Assembly (NCBI GenBank): GCA_001769655.1
Contig: MEPC01000004.1
Location: 79,404 to 143,403 of the forward strand
Length of the DNA: 64,000 nt
Reading direction: 5' to 3'
Source of the DNA: Bacteroidetes bacterium RIFCSPLOWO2_12_FULL_37_12
GTDB taxonomy: Bacteria; Bacteroidota; Bacteroidia; 2-12-FULL-37-12
Shown here one piece after another: positions 16,831 through 26,740 of this stretch. The position numbers and the translations under genes were made by a program. The notes under the pieces were generated by a model. It saw only the letters and a program-made list of their open reading frames with translations, was not told the DNA's origin and searched no databases. The first letter of the stretch is position 1. Every line of letters starts with the position of its first letter.

Positions 16831-19212
16831 TTAATCAGCAAAGATTTTATGATGAGTTTTTCCTTGCGAGGTTTTAATTTCTAACAAATAAAGATTACCG
16901 GAAATGTTTTTAAAAGGCAAGGAATAAAACGATATACCGGAAGTATTTAAAGAAACATCGGCAATCTTTTGCCCGATTATGTTGTAAAGATTAATTTCTT
17001 TTAAATCATTAAGATTATTACTTCCGGATGGAAATAGAATAATCCCCGAAGTAGAAATTGAAATTAAGAAAGGGAAATGATTATCATTAACAGATTTCTC
17101 ATCCGTACTTGTCAAATTATCCACAAAAATAATTTTACTCACATTACAACTGTTTCCATCTGTAACTGTGATGGAATGATTTCCCGTGCAAAGGTCTGTG
17201 ACATCGTCAGTGTTTTTTCCATTACCCCACAAATAAGTGTAATTAAGAGTGCCACCTGTTACAGATATTTCAATGGCGCCGTCACAGGTTGTTGAATTAC
17301 TTGCCCTCTTAATTGTGTCCACTATTATTTCTAACTGTGCCGGTGTATTAACTGAAAAGTCCTTTGTATTCGTGCAACTATTTGCATCCGTGACTGTCAC
17401 AGTATAAGTTCCGGCAAGTAAATTTTGAATATCTTCAGAGATAGTGGCATTTGACCATGCGTACGTATAAGATGAAGCGCCGCCTGTAACCGTAAGATCT
17501 ATTGAACCATTGCTATCTCCGAAACATTTTACCCCATTTATTGAAGAAGTTAATGTTATTATTGTTGGTTCATTGACACTGAAGGATGCTACTTTGGTTA
17601 ATCCTACTCCATCAGTTACTGTCACGGTATAAGTTCCTGCAATTAATCCGGAGATTCCAGAATTAGTTTGACCTGCTGACCATAAATAAGTGTAGGGAGA
17701 AGTACCGTTGGCAACAACTATGTTTATCAAACCATTATTTCCACCTTTGCAACTGACATTATCAATAGTCGCAGTGACAGAGAGTGATCCTGTCATCGGA
17801 ACATTCTGATAAATTTTTGAAATAAAAATATCTTCCCCGTCTGATTCGTCACCGCCATTGCTGGTTAATGCTTTTGTACCAAAGGTAGGATTTGCCTCAA
17901 TCCAGCCGGTTGCAACCACACTTCCGTTTCTGTCAATGGCTACATCGTTTCCGCAAGTCCAATCGTTTGAAGTTGTATTGGAACCGGCTCCCATAACCCA
18001 TAACGGAGAACCTGTGGAATCCATTTTCAGAATAAAAAGATCATCGGTGCCCGATGAAACACTTGTCAGTGATTTTACACCAAAGTTAACGGTGGACATA
18101 TAACCACCAATGATGATAACGTTATTATTAAAATCTGTAGCAATATCATACGCGTAATCATATTGGGAAGCACCATATTTTTTTGCCCATACCGCTACCC
18201 CATCGTTATCGAATTTTGCAACAAAAGCATCCCATTGACCACTGTTTGTCAGGGTAGTGGTTCCAAACGAAAGTGAGGACCCTCCTTTAAAATAACCACA
18301 AATTATAATATTACCGGAGCGGTCTGCCGCTACACCATACCCATATTCATAAGCGCCACTTTGAGAGATTCCTTTTTTCGCCCAGATTGCATCTCCGGCA
18401 TTATTGTATTTTGCAAGAAAAACATCAAAACCCACTGCTCCCGAAGCTGTAACAGAAATAGCATCAAATTTTACGGTACCGGAAAAAACGCCGGTTATGA
18501 AAATATTGTTGTTAAAATCACAGGCAATGTCTAACCCTTGATCACCACTAGGGCTCCCAGCTTTTTTAGCCCATGAAAAAGTTCCATCAGATTGATATTT
18601 TGCAATAAATATATCTTGCTGACCATAAGTAGTTAATTGGGTAGTGCCGAAAGTAGCAGTTGAAGTAAAATAACCGGTTACTACTACATCACCTGAAGGT
18701 GAAACAGCCACAGATTCACCGAAGTCAGCATCAGTTGAACCTCCCATTGCTTTTGCCCACTGAATAATGCCGTTTGAATTATATTTAGCCAAAAAAGCAT
18801 CATTCAAACCAAAATTAGTTAAGGTAACCGTGCCGTCAATGGTTATGGTAGTAGTAAAATTTCCAGTAACATAAATATTTCCACTTGCGTCCACAGCCAC
18901 TCCTTTTCCCTGATCGTTGGTAACACCTCCAATTTGCTTTACCCATTGAAGAGTACCATCATAAGAATATTTTGCAATAAAAATATCCTGCATTCCAGCC
19001 GAAGTAAGCGATTGCCCTCCAAAATCAGTGGTGAATTTGAATTGACCGGTGACTATAATGTTGCTGTCAACATCGGTTGTTATGGAATTCCCCATATCGG
19101 TTCCCGTAGAGCCAAAATTTTTAGCAAAAGTGAAGTCGGTGGGTATTTGGGCAGATACCATTATTGATATCAGTAAAAAAAGTGCCAAGCAGAGTTGAAA
19201 TTTGGTTTTCAT
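16831..19212 (-). CDS. T9SS cargo: beta-propeller repeats, SprB repeats, type A sorting domain
   Basis: Exported protein of 793 residues. Signal peptide 1-21. Residues about 25-460 are ten copies of an SBBP-like blade repeat (pattern GNIYVTG-FT/S-F-G-TTLTS-G-DAFLAKYN-GxxxWAKK-GG). Three SprB repeats follow at about 475-690 (TVTVTDGVGL, TVTVTDANSC, SITVTDGNSC). Residues 715-793 form a T9SS type A C-terminal domain (LYNIIGQKIADVSL, ending LYLLEIKTSQGKTHHKIFAD). It is therefore expected to be secreted by the type IX system and fixed to or released from the surface. A TAnnTTTG promoter precedes it. Confidence 0.85.
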   Translation of the reverse strand: MKTKFQLCLALFLLISIMVSAQIPTDFTFAKNFGSTGTDMGNSITTDVDSNIIVTGQFKFTTDFGGQSLTSAGMQDIFIAKYSYDGTLQWVKQIGGVTNDQGKGVAVDASGNIYVTGNFTTTITIDGTVTLTNFGLNDAFLAKYNSNGIIQWAKAMGGSTDADFGESVAVSPSGDVVVTGYFTSTATFGTTQLTTYGQQDIFIAKYQSDGTFSWAKKAGSPSGDQGLDIACDFNNNIFITGVFSGTVKFDAISVTASGAVGFDVFLAKYNNAGDAIWAKKGISQSGAYEYGYGVAADRSGNIIICGYFKGGSSLSFGTTTLTNSGQWDAFVAKFDNDGVAVWAKKYGASQYDYAYDIATDFNNNVIIIGGYMSTVNFGVKSLTSVSSGTDDLFILKMDSTGSPLWVMGAGSNTTSNDWTCGNDVAIDRNGSVVATGWIEANPTFGTKALTSNGGDESDGEDIFISKIYQNVPMTGSLSVTATIDNVSCKGGNNGLINIVVANGTSPYTYLWSAGQTNSGISGLIAGTYTVTVTDGVGLTKVASFSVNEPTIITLTSSINGVKCFGDSNGSIDLTVTGGASSYTYAWSNATISEDIQNLLAGTYTVTVTDANSCTNTKDFSVNTPAQLEIIVDTIKRASNSTTCDGAIEISVTGGTLNYTYLWGNGKNTDDVTDLCTGNHSITVTDGNSCNVSKIIFVDNLTSTDEKSVNDNHFPFLISISTSGIILFPSGSNNLNDLKEINLYNIIGQKIADVSLNTSGISFYSLPFKNISGNLYLLEIKTSQGKTHHKIFAD

Positions 19213-19260
19213 GTTATTTTATGGTTATGAAGGTAATAAATTTTTAATCTCATAAATTTG

Positions 19261-19269
19261 CCAAAGGTA
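19261..19269 (-). promoter_or_regulatory. promoter -7 element of the propeller gene
   Basis: TACCTTTGG on the minus strand lies 48 bases before the ATG at 19212. Confidence 0.5.
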
Positions 19270-19297
19270 TTAAAAAAAAATGTTTTACATACTAAAA

Positions 19298-19343
19298 GAC
19301 CTCACCCCAGCACCTCTCCAAAAAATGGAGAGGGTGTAGAGAT
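19298..19343. repeat. dispersed CCTCACCCCAGC hairpin, copy 1
   Basis: CCTCACCCCAGCACCTCTCCA, an A-run, then TGGAGAGGGTG. The inner arms pair (CTCTCCA/TGGAGAG). It lies upstream of the 16831-19212 gene and downstream of the 19439 gene. One of seven copies in the window. Confidence 0.75.
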
Positions 19344-19438
19344 TCTCTGCACATAAAATAATAAAGATTTATTTCTTAGAAACGCAAAAAACTTAATCCA
19401 TTTTTTCATATCCCCACTAAATTATTCTCTGAACCCTT

Positions 19439-21739
19439 TTAAGGAACTACAACCCGTACGGATTTTTTCCAAGTTCCGTTGAAAAATGTTGCATAATACA
19501 ATCCTTTTTTTAAATTTGGTAGTGTAGCCACCTGCTTTTCTGAAGGTATCAAATTTTTTGCCGTGAAAATTGTTCTTCCGAAATTATCATAAATTATCAA
19601 GCAATTGTTTTTCAAAAGTTCATAACCATAAAAATTTAAGGTTTGTTCTGTGATAGGATTAGGAAATATAGAGATGTTATTTTTGGGAAAATGAAGTTCG
19701 TTAACACCCGTTGACAAGATTTTAATATTCGAGCAAATTGAATCAGAACCACCTTGATTTGATACTAACAAACAAACTTGAAAATTGCCGGTATCTGAAT
19801 AAATATGTGAAGGATTCTGTAAGATGGATGTGTTGCCATCTCCGAAATCCCAAAACCATGCGGTTGGATTTTCTGATGAAGAATCCGTAAAACTAACCGA
19901 TGATTCTGAAATAATATAACCAAATAATGCTGTGGGAGGGTCAAATACAATCACTGTCTTGCAATCAATACTATTTCCAAAAGTATTTCCTACGCCGAGA
20001 CAAACTTCATAACTGCCTCCTTTTAAATAAGTATGTGTAGGATTTTGTAATGTTGAAGAAGCAGTGCTGTCCCCAAAATACCATGACCATGTAGAAGGAG
20101 AACCGCTTGACAAATCCGTAAACACAACATCATATCCTGAGACAACAAATGAAAAATCTGCATCCGGGGGTTGGTTGCTGGTTAAAGTTATATCTTTACA
20201 AACTGTATGAGTTCCTGCGCAATTTGTCACAGTTAAACAAATAGTATAAGTGCCATACGTTGAAAAAATGTGTTCAGGGTTTTGATTTGTTGATGTATTG
20301 GAATCCCCAAAATTCCAGGAAAATACAGCAGGTGAATTTTGTGAATTGTCAGTAAATGAAACCGTCTTATCATTAATAGTAAAACTGAAATCAGCTATCG
20401 GAATAACCTCATTACACGAAAAACAAAGGGTTTTTAGCAAAGTCGAAACCGATGTAACTGTGGGTGACACTGTTGAAATGGAATTTCCTGTAGATATTAT
20501 TATAGTGGGTGTTGAAGCAACAAGGGGTGCATCATTTACAACTGCAGTGGTTACCAATGATTCATTACATCCAGTTGAAAGATCAGAAATATCTACTTTT
20601 GCAAAAAGCCAATCTATAGACCCGGAGCCAAAAGAGGAAGTTTGTCCAAAAACCCACAGATTATCTTCACGGATTGATAAGGATACTCCTGTTTCATGGA
20701 CTGCGCCGCCTAAAACACGAAATGTTAATAAAGCGCCTGAAGAGTCAGTTTTCAATAAGGCAATGTCTCTTCCACCTGCTCCGAAACTTTTTGTTAAACC
20801 GGTAATAACATAATCTCCATTGGATAATTGTCCAACCGATAAACCTTCATCATCAGCAGTGCCACCATACGATTTAGCCCATTCAAAATCACCGGAACTA
20901 TTTATTTTCATTAATAAAATATCTCTCAATCCCGCAGTATAACTCATCGTATATCCTGTAATGGCAAAACCACCATCACCGGTCTCCATTAAATTATACC
21001 CATAATCATGTGTAGTGCCACCATACGTTTTTGACCAGGATACTGTAGCTGTACTATCTAATTTAATTAAAAATACATCGGCTTGTCCTGCTCCAAAACT
21101 TTCCGTTTTACCTGTGATTGCATATCCGCCGTCATTAGTTTTTATAATTTTAAGAGCGTCATCATACATGGTTCCTCCAATAGTTGTTGCAGATAATAAA
21201 CTACCCGTTTTACTGATTTTAATCAAATAAATATCATCAATACCGGCACCATAACTTGCAGTTTGACCAACTGCCAGAAAATTTCCGTCCGCCATTTCAA
21301 CAACCGATTTTCCTATCTGACTTTGAGATCCAGAAATTGTTTTTGACCACACTTTATTTCCGATGGAATCAAGTTTAAGTAAATAAAAATTAGCATTACC
21401 GGAACCATTGGGTTGGTAAGAACCACAAATAATATATCCCTTATCGGAGGTCTCATGAATAGAAAAGCCATATTCAACGTTGGAATTGGTACTACCGCCA
21501 ATTGCTTTGCTCCATTTAACATTACTCTCGATATCAACTTTTGTAACATAAACGTCTTCTTTGGTAATACCAAAACTTGTGGTTCTTCCTACAAAAACAA
21601 AACCTCCGTCAGAGGTATTTGCCATATTAAATGCCTCCTCTCCCCCACTGCCACCGTAGGTAATTTGAAATTTGTTTGTTTGTGAAAACCCGGTAAACGA
21701 GTTTAAAAAAATGAAGGAAATAATTATAATTCTGGTCAT
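19439..21739 (-). CDS. T9SS cargo: propeller-like repeats, three PKD domains, type A sorting domain
   Basis: Exported protein of 766 residues. Signal peptide 1-20 (ending GFSQ). Residues about 23-395 are seven repeats of ~54 residues (GGYAITGxTxSFGAG-x-DVFLIKLDSxGxxxWSKTYGG), a beta-propeller-like block. Three PKD domains follow (about 445-525, 530-610, 612-690), each with a FGDG/FGDS-NP-H-Y signature. Residues 695-766 are a T9SS type A domain (ISIFPNPITEQ, then LKKGLYYATFFNGTWKKSVRVV). It may bind surface glycans or matrix; no catalytic residues are seen. Confidence 0.85.
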   Translation of the reverse strand: MTRIIIISFIFLNSFTGFSQTNKFQITYGGSGGEEAFNMANTSDGGFVFVGRTTSFGITKEDVYVTKVDIESNVKWSKAIGGSTNSNVEYGFSIHETSDKGYIICGSYQPNGSGNANFYLLKLDSIGNKVWSKTISGSQSQIGKSVVEMADGNFLAVGQTASYGAGIDDIYLIKISKTGSLLSATTIGGTMYDDALKIIKTNDGGYAITGKTESFGAGQADVFLIKLDSTATVSWSKTYGGTTHDYGYNLMETGDGGFAITGYTMSYTAGLRDILLMKINSSGDFEWAKSYGGTADDEGLSVGQLSNGDYVITGLTKSFGAGGRDIALLKTDSSGALLTFRVLGGAVHETGVSLSIREDNLWVFGQTSSFGSGSIDWLFAKVDISDLSTGCNESLVTTAVVNDAPLVASTPTIIISTGNSISTVSPTVTSVSTLLKTLCFSCNEVIPIADFSFTINDKTVSFTDNSQNSPAVFSWNFGDSNTSTNQNPEHIFSTYGTYTICLTVTNCAGTHTVCKDITLTSNQPPDADFSFVVSGYDVVFTDLSSGSPSTWSWYFGDSTASSTLQNPTHTYLKGGSYEVCLGVGNTFGNSIDCKTVIVFDPPTALFGYIISESSVSFTDSSSENPTAWFWDFGDGNTSILQNPSHIYSDTGNFQVCLLVSNQGGSDSICSNIKILSTGVNELHFPKNNISIFPNPITEQTLNFYGYELLKNNCLIIYDNFGRTIFTAKNLIPSEKQVATLPNLKKGLYYATFFNGTWKKSVRVVVP

Positions 21740-21949
21740 GGTATTATAAATAAATAATGTTTAAAAAAGTAAGTGAATACGTAGTATATAAATATTTTTC
21801 TTAAAAAAAATAACACTTAACATAAAACACAAAATAAAAAATTTTAAATAGCTTTTAGATGAGTGGTATTTTCGTTAGGCATTAAGTATTTTATGTTTTA
21901 TGTTTTTTATTATTAAAAATGAAATATCTAATATACAATTACCAATTCC
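21740..21949. other. spacer with complementary AACATAAAACAC / GTTTTATGTTTT runs
   Basis: CACTTAACATAAAACAC near 21825 and TTAAGTATTTTATGTTTTATG near 21882 can pair, giving a long weak hairpin between two same-strand genes. No gene is seen. Confidence 0.45.
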
Positions 21950-24900
21950 TTAATGCGTCAAACACCCATTCGCATCCCGCACTGTATAAGTATAAGAGCC
22001 AGCGCATAAACTGGAATAGGTAACCGCAACTGCCTGATCAAGAAATTGCCATGCGCCCCCTCCATTGTTTGAATAATCATAAGGGCTGGTGCCACCCGAT
22101 GCTTGAATAGTTGCCGATCCAATGCAAACACCAAAACAACTTAAATTTGTTTGCGAATTTAAAGTAATGGTAATCTGTGCAGGTTCAGTAATCGCATAAC
22201 TCCGTGTAGTCGTGCACGATTTTGAATCGGTGATGGTGACTGTATAAGTTCCGTCAACCACACCTGAAATATCTTGTGTTGTAGCTGTTGTTGACCAAAG
22301 ATATGTATAAGGACTCGTTGCCCCGGAAACTGTGATATCAACACCTCCAGTGGCATCGCATGCGCAAAGTACGTTCGTAGTCACATTAGTGACACTCCAT
22401 GCACCCGGTTGAGTGATGATATAAGATGCGGTGGCAGTGCATCCTCCTGTTTCAGTGACAGTAACCGTATAAGTTGCCGCCACCAATGTAGTAATATCCT
22501 GAGAAGTAGCCGCATTTGACCAAATATAAGTATAAGGTGCTGTGCCACCGGCAACGCTAATGTCAAGAGCGCCATCCGTGCCACTCGGACAAGTTACGTT
22601 AGTTTGAGTAACCAATGAAACCGTAGGTGTTCCTGCCGCAACAAGAGTCCCATTAATAGTGGCAGTACATGAATTTACGTCAGTTACTGTCACTGTATAA
22701 GTGCCTGCCGCGAGAGATGAAATATCTTCTATTGTTGCCGCATTAGACCATGCATAAGTAAATGGAGCAGTGCCATTACTGACAGTAAGATTTATAGAAC
22801 CATTTGATAAACCGCAGGAAGGATTTACTAAGGTCCTTGATAAAGTAGGACCTGTTACTATTATATTTACTACGTCAGTTAATGTACAAGAATTATCAGT
22901 AACAGAAAGTGTATAAGTATATGTTCCGGGACCAGGGTTAGTAAAAGTAGGGTTAAGAACATTTGTGGCAGAAAGATTTGTAGCAGGTGACCATGAAATA
23001 GTGGGAGGTACTGTTGAAGTAACCACATAACTCCAGCTATTTAAAGTTCCCCCAACGAACATTGCATCGTCGGTAATACGTAAGGTCCATGTACCATTAC
23101 TGGCGCAACCATCAAGACCTGAGAGTGCTTGTTCAGGAAGAAAATTTCCTGTAATGTTAGAATTGACTCCTGAATAGGTATTCACATTGGTACCGGAAGT
23201 TCTATTAAAGCATACGGTTGTGTAGTTAACTCCATTTCCGCCGTTATCAGAGCTAAGATCAATTGTTGTACCACCAGGACAGATAAATGAAATATCAAGG
23301 TCTTCATTCCAACTATGTGAAATATCCAAACATACGGAAGTAATAGTTCCACCGGAAGTAGCGGATACGTTAGTAAAATCTGTAGTAGCATTATCTGTAA
23401 CTGTACCCCCTGTACCGTTATAGGTAGTATTAGTAGTACTTAAAGTGGGATTAGCATAAGATCCACTCAGGGTTGTAGAGGCGGTATTTGGGCAAATCGT
23501 AATATCGGTGCCGGCACTAACTGTAAATGCAGAATTTGCCACAGCGGAGGCAAGAGTTGCAGTACATCCTTTTGAATCGGTAACGGTTACAGTGTAAGTT
23601 CCCACTGCCTTACCAGTTAAATCTTCAATGGTTGCTCCCGATGACCAATTATAAGTATAAGCTGGCGATCCACCCGTTACAGTAATATTTACTGCCCCTG
23701 TGGATTGCGCAACACACGTTGGTGTGATAACGCTGGTAATCGCTAACGCAGTATAAGGAGCTACAACAAAGGGCGCAATCTGAATACATCCATCAGCTTC
23801 TGTAACAGATACGGTATAGGTACCAGCCGCCAATGATGTAAGATCCTGAGTAGTCGCGCCATTTGACCATGCATAGACGTAGGGTGTAGTGCCACCTGCT
23901 ACTGTTATATTGATAGCTCCTGAATTAACGCCGGCACAACTTACATTTGTAACAACACCCGTTACTGTTGGAGCTACACATGGAAGAACGGCAGTAGTTA
24001 AAATAAAATCAAAAGTACAAGCATCTCCTGCTTCTCCGTCCATTGATATATAGTATGTAGTATTTGGGTCAGCGGGAAAACCAACATTAATATCGGCTGA
24101 ACTGTTTTGGTCCACAAGTGCATTACATTCAGCAGAGCCCCCCGTAATGGTGCCGCAACTCTCAGTGGATTTGTAAATAGACAACTGAGTACCACCAACT
24201 TGGTCACCCGCTGAACAATTCTGATTATATAAATTAAAGAATGCCTGTTGCCCCGATACCCAAGTTGCCGGGGCAGTCCAAGTGAACCATATATTATTTT
24301 CAGTAGAACCAGAACAGTTTGCCTTATCAGCCGTAGCACATGCGGTTGACGCGGTATAGATTGTATTAGCGGAAATAGTAGAGGCATCAGCGCATTCATC
24401 ATTTAGTGGTACAGTACAAGGATTTCCTGTAACGCAAATATCTGTTCTTATTTCAGAAGTAGAACCGGACTGGGGAGTAATTAAAATATAATAAGTGGTT
24501 CCTACAACTGTAGTAATATTGGTGCTACCACCACTGGCAACGCCCGTACAACTTGAACAGGTTGTGCAGTTTCCTGTAAAAAGTGTATAATCGTGAGCTA
24601 CCTGATTTGCACCTGCTGTTAGGTTTTCAAGAGTAGTGGAGGTACTATTGGCAGTAAACTTTATCCATGTACCGTTTTGGGCTGTCTCATTATCACACCC
24701 ACAAAAATCTGTACCAACAGTACCGTTAATCGTAGTGTTATTGTAGGTTAAACTACCGTCAAACTTATCGCAGACATCAGAAGGAAACATCTGGGTTGCA
24801 TCAACACAGGAAACGCCTTCGGGTGTCTCAGCAGGAGGTGTCTCAAAAGTAGCTAAACAGAAGTCACCTGTAGCTGTGCTAAACCCGTCCACGCGGATAA

Positions 24901-25318
24901 AATAAGTATTACCTACTGTAAGACCGGTGACGTTTAAAAGTGAGTTATTTATAACATTTACGCCCCCATTTTCATCACATCCAATTTGAGTAAGAGTGCC
25001 TGTACATGTATTATCGCTTGAACTGTACAAAGCAAGTTGTGTATCTGTCAAGTCACCCGCGCCGTTCCCGTAATAATCGGTGCTTAGGGTAATACTATCA
25101 TCGGTAGCGGTAAATGTGTACCAGACGTCATTACTTTTAGTCCAACAGGTTGGGGATGCCTGGGTGCTGGAAGTTGCCGCCACATTAGTATTGGGAGTGG
25201 CACAACCCCCGTTTATTGTTACAGCTGCCGCTGAACAAATATTATCGTTTGCCGGCTGGGCATAAACGTCAATGTGTAATAGAATAGATGTAAAAAAAAG
25301 AAAGTAAAGATGTTTCAT
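21950..25318 (-). CDS. SprB-repeat surface protein with P-like domain, long paralogue
   Basis: Exported protein of 1122 residues. Signal peptide 1-20 (ending HIDVYA). The first ~440 residues hold three beta-sandwich units of the kind preceding T9SS cargo (SNDVWYTFTATDD, GTWIKFTANST, NNIWFTWTAP). Two SprB repeats follow (about 450-590), then a proprotein-convertase P-like domain at about 600-760 (SVCLDISHSWNEDLDISFIC, TWTLRITDD), a short beta domain and four more SprB repeats. It ends RDANGCLTH like its paralogue at 12558-14222 and lacks a T9SS C-terminal domain. Adhesion is inferred. A small secreted gene lies 94 bases upstream. Confidence 0.8.
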   Translation of the reverse strand: MKHLYFLFFTSILLHIDVYAQPANDNICSAAAVTINGGCATPNTNVAATSSTQASPTCWTKSNDVWYTFTATDDSITLSTDYYGNGAGDLTDTQLALYSSSDNTCTGTLTQIGCDENGGVNVINNSLLNVTGLTVGNTYFIRVDGFSTATGDFCLATFETPPAETPEGVSCVDATQMFPSDVCDKFDGSLTYNNTTINGTVGTDFCGCDNETAQNGTWIKFTANSTSTTLENLTAGANQVAHDYTLFTGNCTTCSSCTGVASGGSTNITTVVGTTYYILITPQSGSTSEIRTDICVTGNPCTVPLNDECADASTISANTIYTASTACATADKANCSGSTENNIWFTWTAPATWVSGQQAFFNLYNQNCSAGDQVGGTQLSIYKSTESCGTITGGSAECNALVDQNSSADINVGFPADPNTTYYISMDGEAGDACTFDFILTTAVLPCVAPTVTGVVTNVSCAGVNSGAINITVAGGTTPYVYAWSNGATTQDLTSLAAGTYTVSVTEADGCIQIAPFVVAPYTALAITSVITPTCVAQSTGAVNITVTGGSPAYTYNWSSGATIEDLTGKAVGTYTVTVTDSKGCTATLASAVANSAFTVSAGTDITICPNTASTTLSGSYANPTLSTTNTTYNGTGGTVTDNATTDFTNVSATSGGTITSVCLDISHSWNEDLDISFICPGGTTIDLSSDNGGNGVNYTTVCFNRTSGTNVNTYSGVNSNITGNFLPEQALSGLDGCASNGTWTLRITDDAMFVGGTLNSWSYVVTSTVPPTISWSPATNLSATNVLNPTFTNPGPGTYTYTLSVTDNSCTLTDVVNIIVTGPTLSRTLVNPSCGLSNGSINLTVSNGTAPFTYAWSNAATIEDISSLAAGTYTVTVTDVNSCTATINGTLVAAGTPTVSLVTQTNVTCPSGTDGALDISVAGGTAPYTYIWSNAATSQDITTLVAATYTVTVTETGGCTATASYIITQPGAWSVTNVTTNVLCACDATGGVDITVSGATSPYTYLWSTTATTQDISGVVDGTYTVTITDSKSCTTTRSYAITEPAQITITLNSQTNLSCFGVCIGSATIQASGGTSPYDYSNNGGGAWQFLDQAVAVTYSSLCAGSYTYTVRDANGCLTH

Positions 25319-25412
25319 TATTACATTGTTAAATTGTTATATGGTTAGATGGTTATTTTGTTACATTGATGGGCTAAAGCCATTTAACCATTTAACCATC
25401 CATTCACTTATT

Positions 25413-25814
25413 TTAATATTGCTTCAACCCTTCAATCTCTGCCAGAGTAATATCCTTTTGTTTTTGAAGTATTTTAACTCGTTCTTTCTCAGATGATGAA
25501 TTTTTTAGAGTACTTTCAGGGTCAATTAAACTACGGTCTATCAAACGGATTTTAAAGTCAAGCATTTTTGATTTAAAAGTAACTAATTCTTCTTTCTGTT
25601 CTTTGGTTGTGGAAGGTGAATTTAATGCTTTTGTGATTCTACTCAAACGCTCATCGAGCAATTCTATATCCGTATTCCAGGATATGTCTTTAAACATATT
25701 TTCATAGGTGATTGCATTTTTATCTTCTGTTCCAGGTTTTCTGAGTTCCTGTGCGCTTAAAAATAAAAAAGGTAAAAAGTTTAGGAGGAGAATTAGCGTA
25801 AATTTTAACTTCAT
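25413..25814 (-). CDS. small secreted helical protein, module copy B
   Basis: A 133-residue exported protein with signal peptide 1-21 (ending FLSAQ). The mature part is charged and helical, with likely coiled-coil heptads (ELLDERLSRITKAL, KEELVTFKSKML). The last ~50 residues match the tail of the 123-residue protein at 14288-14659, including RLIDRSLIDP and SEKERVKIL. It precedes the 1122-residue SprB-repeat gene as its homologue precedes the 554-residue one. No known family. Confidence 0.68.
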   Translation of the reverse strand: MKLKFTLILLLNFLPFLFLSAQELRKPGTEDKNAITYENMFKDISWNTDIELLDERLSRITKALNSPSTTKEQKEELVTFKSKMLDFKIRLIDRSLIDPESTLKNSSSEKERVKILQKQKDITLAEIEGLKQY

Positions 25815-25923
25815 ATTTGTTTCTTATATATAGTTTAAAACTTTATGTCACTAAAGAGTGCAAACGTATAAAAAGTTAATGTAAAAAACAACATTTTCTT
25901 AAGAAAAATTATTTATTTAAAAA

Positions 25924-25950
25924 AGACCTCACCCCAGCCCATCACCAAAA
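25924..25950. repeat. dispersed CCTCACCCCAGC hairpin, degenerate copy 2
   Basis: Only the left half (GACCTCACCCCAGCCCATCACC) is preserved; the right arm is lost. It overlaps the position where a -33 element of the ZIP gene would lie. Confidence 0.55.
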
Positions 25951-25965
25951 ATCAAATTTTTCATG

Positions 25966-25974
25966 TAAGTTTGC
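25966..25974 (+). promoter_or_regulatory. promoter -7 element of the ZIP gene
   Basis: TAAGTTTGC fits TAnnTTTG and its final G is six bases from the ATG at 25980, implying a leader of only a few bases. Confidence 0.5.
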
Positions 25975-25979
25975 GTGTT

Positions 25980-26705
25980 ATGTTGCTTCCAATTACTCTT
26001 TTGTTCGTTTCTACTTTTTTAACTGGAATATTAGTTCTTAATTTTCCACAAAAAAAGAATTTAGTTCCTATTTTGCTTTCTTTTAGCGGGGCATACTTAT
26101 TTACCCTTACCATACTTGATTTGTTGCCTACGCTTTACCTGAAAAACCCTTCCTTTAAGGAAATAGGATATTTCGTTTTAACGGGCTTTTTTTTACAAGT
26201 TGTTCTCGAAAGGTTTTCCACGGGTGTGGAACATGGTCATGTGCATTTCGAAGATCAGGAAAAATATTCTGATAAGATTCCTTTTGGTATTTTTATTTCA
26301 TTAAGCATTCATGCTTTTTTGGAAGGTGTGCCGCTTCTTAAACTTGATTCTAATAATGAAATTACCATTCACTATGGCATGTTGGCAGGAATTATTACAC
26401 ATAAAATTCCGGAATCATTTGCCTTAATCAGTATCTTAACTTTTATCATCCGTAGGAATAGAACTATTGTACTTTTACTGATAATATACTCAGTTATAAC
26501 TCCGGCAGGAATGTACCTTGAAAAATATTTGTACCTATCACAGACGCAAACAATTCCATTTTTCACCTATCTGATGGCATTGGTATGCGGAGCTTTAATC
26601 CATGTGAGCACTACAATACTTTTTGAATCGGGAACCAATCATAAAGTAATGATAAAAAAACTCCTGGCGATTGCCGGAGGGGTGATGCTGGGAATACTTT
26701 TGTAA
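25980..26705 (+). CDS. ZIP family divalent metal transporter
   Basis: Inner-membrane protein of 241 residues with about eight helices, likely importing zinc or another divalent cation. The two metal-site helices are recognisable: SIHAFLEGVPL (helix IV, H-x3-EG) and ITHKIPESFAL (helix V, HK-x-PE). A His-rich loop (VEHGHVHFED) sits between helices III and IV as is usual for ZIPs. Start taken at the ATG at 25980; a TTG three codons earlier lies within the -7 element. It converges with the downstream dehydrogenase gene. Confidence 0.88.
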   Translation: MLLPITLLFVSTFLTGILVLNFPQKKNLVPILLSFSGAYLFTLTILDLLPTLYLKNPSFKEIGYFVLTGFFLQVVLERFSTGVEHGHVHFEDQEKYSDKIPFGIFISLSIHAFLEGVPLLKLDSNNEITIHYGMLAGIITHKIPESFALISILTFIIRRNRTIVLLLIIYSVITPAGMYLEKYLYLSQTQTIPFFTYLMALVCGALIHVSTTILFESGTNHKVMIKKLLAIAGGVMLGILL

Positions 26706-26725
26706 AGACACGATGCACCGTGTCT
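26706..26725. terminator. GACACG-type hairpin between convergent genes
   Basis: AGACACG-ATGCAC-CGTGTCT forms a 7-bp stem immediately after the ZIP stop. It belongs to a family also seen at 31060 and 54568. Confidence 0.5.
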
Positions 26726-26740
26726 CTACGTTTCTGTCCA

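Noticed and set aside
20298..20813. Plus-strand open frame of 171 codons
   Set aside because: Antisense to the PKD region of a well-supported T9SS cargo gene; composition follows the complementary strand.
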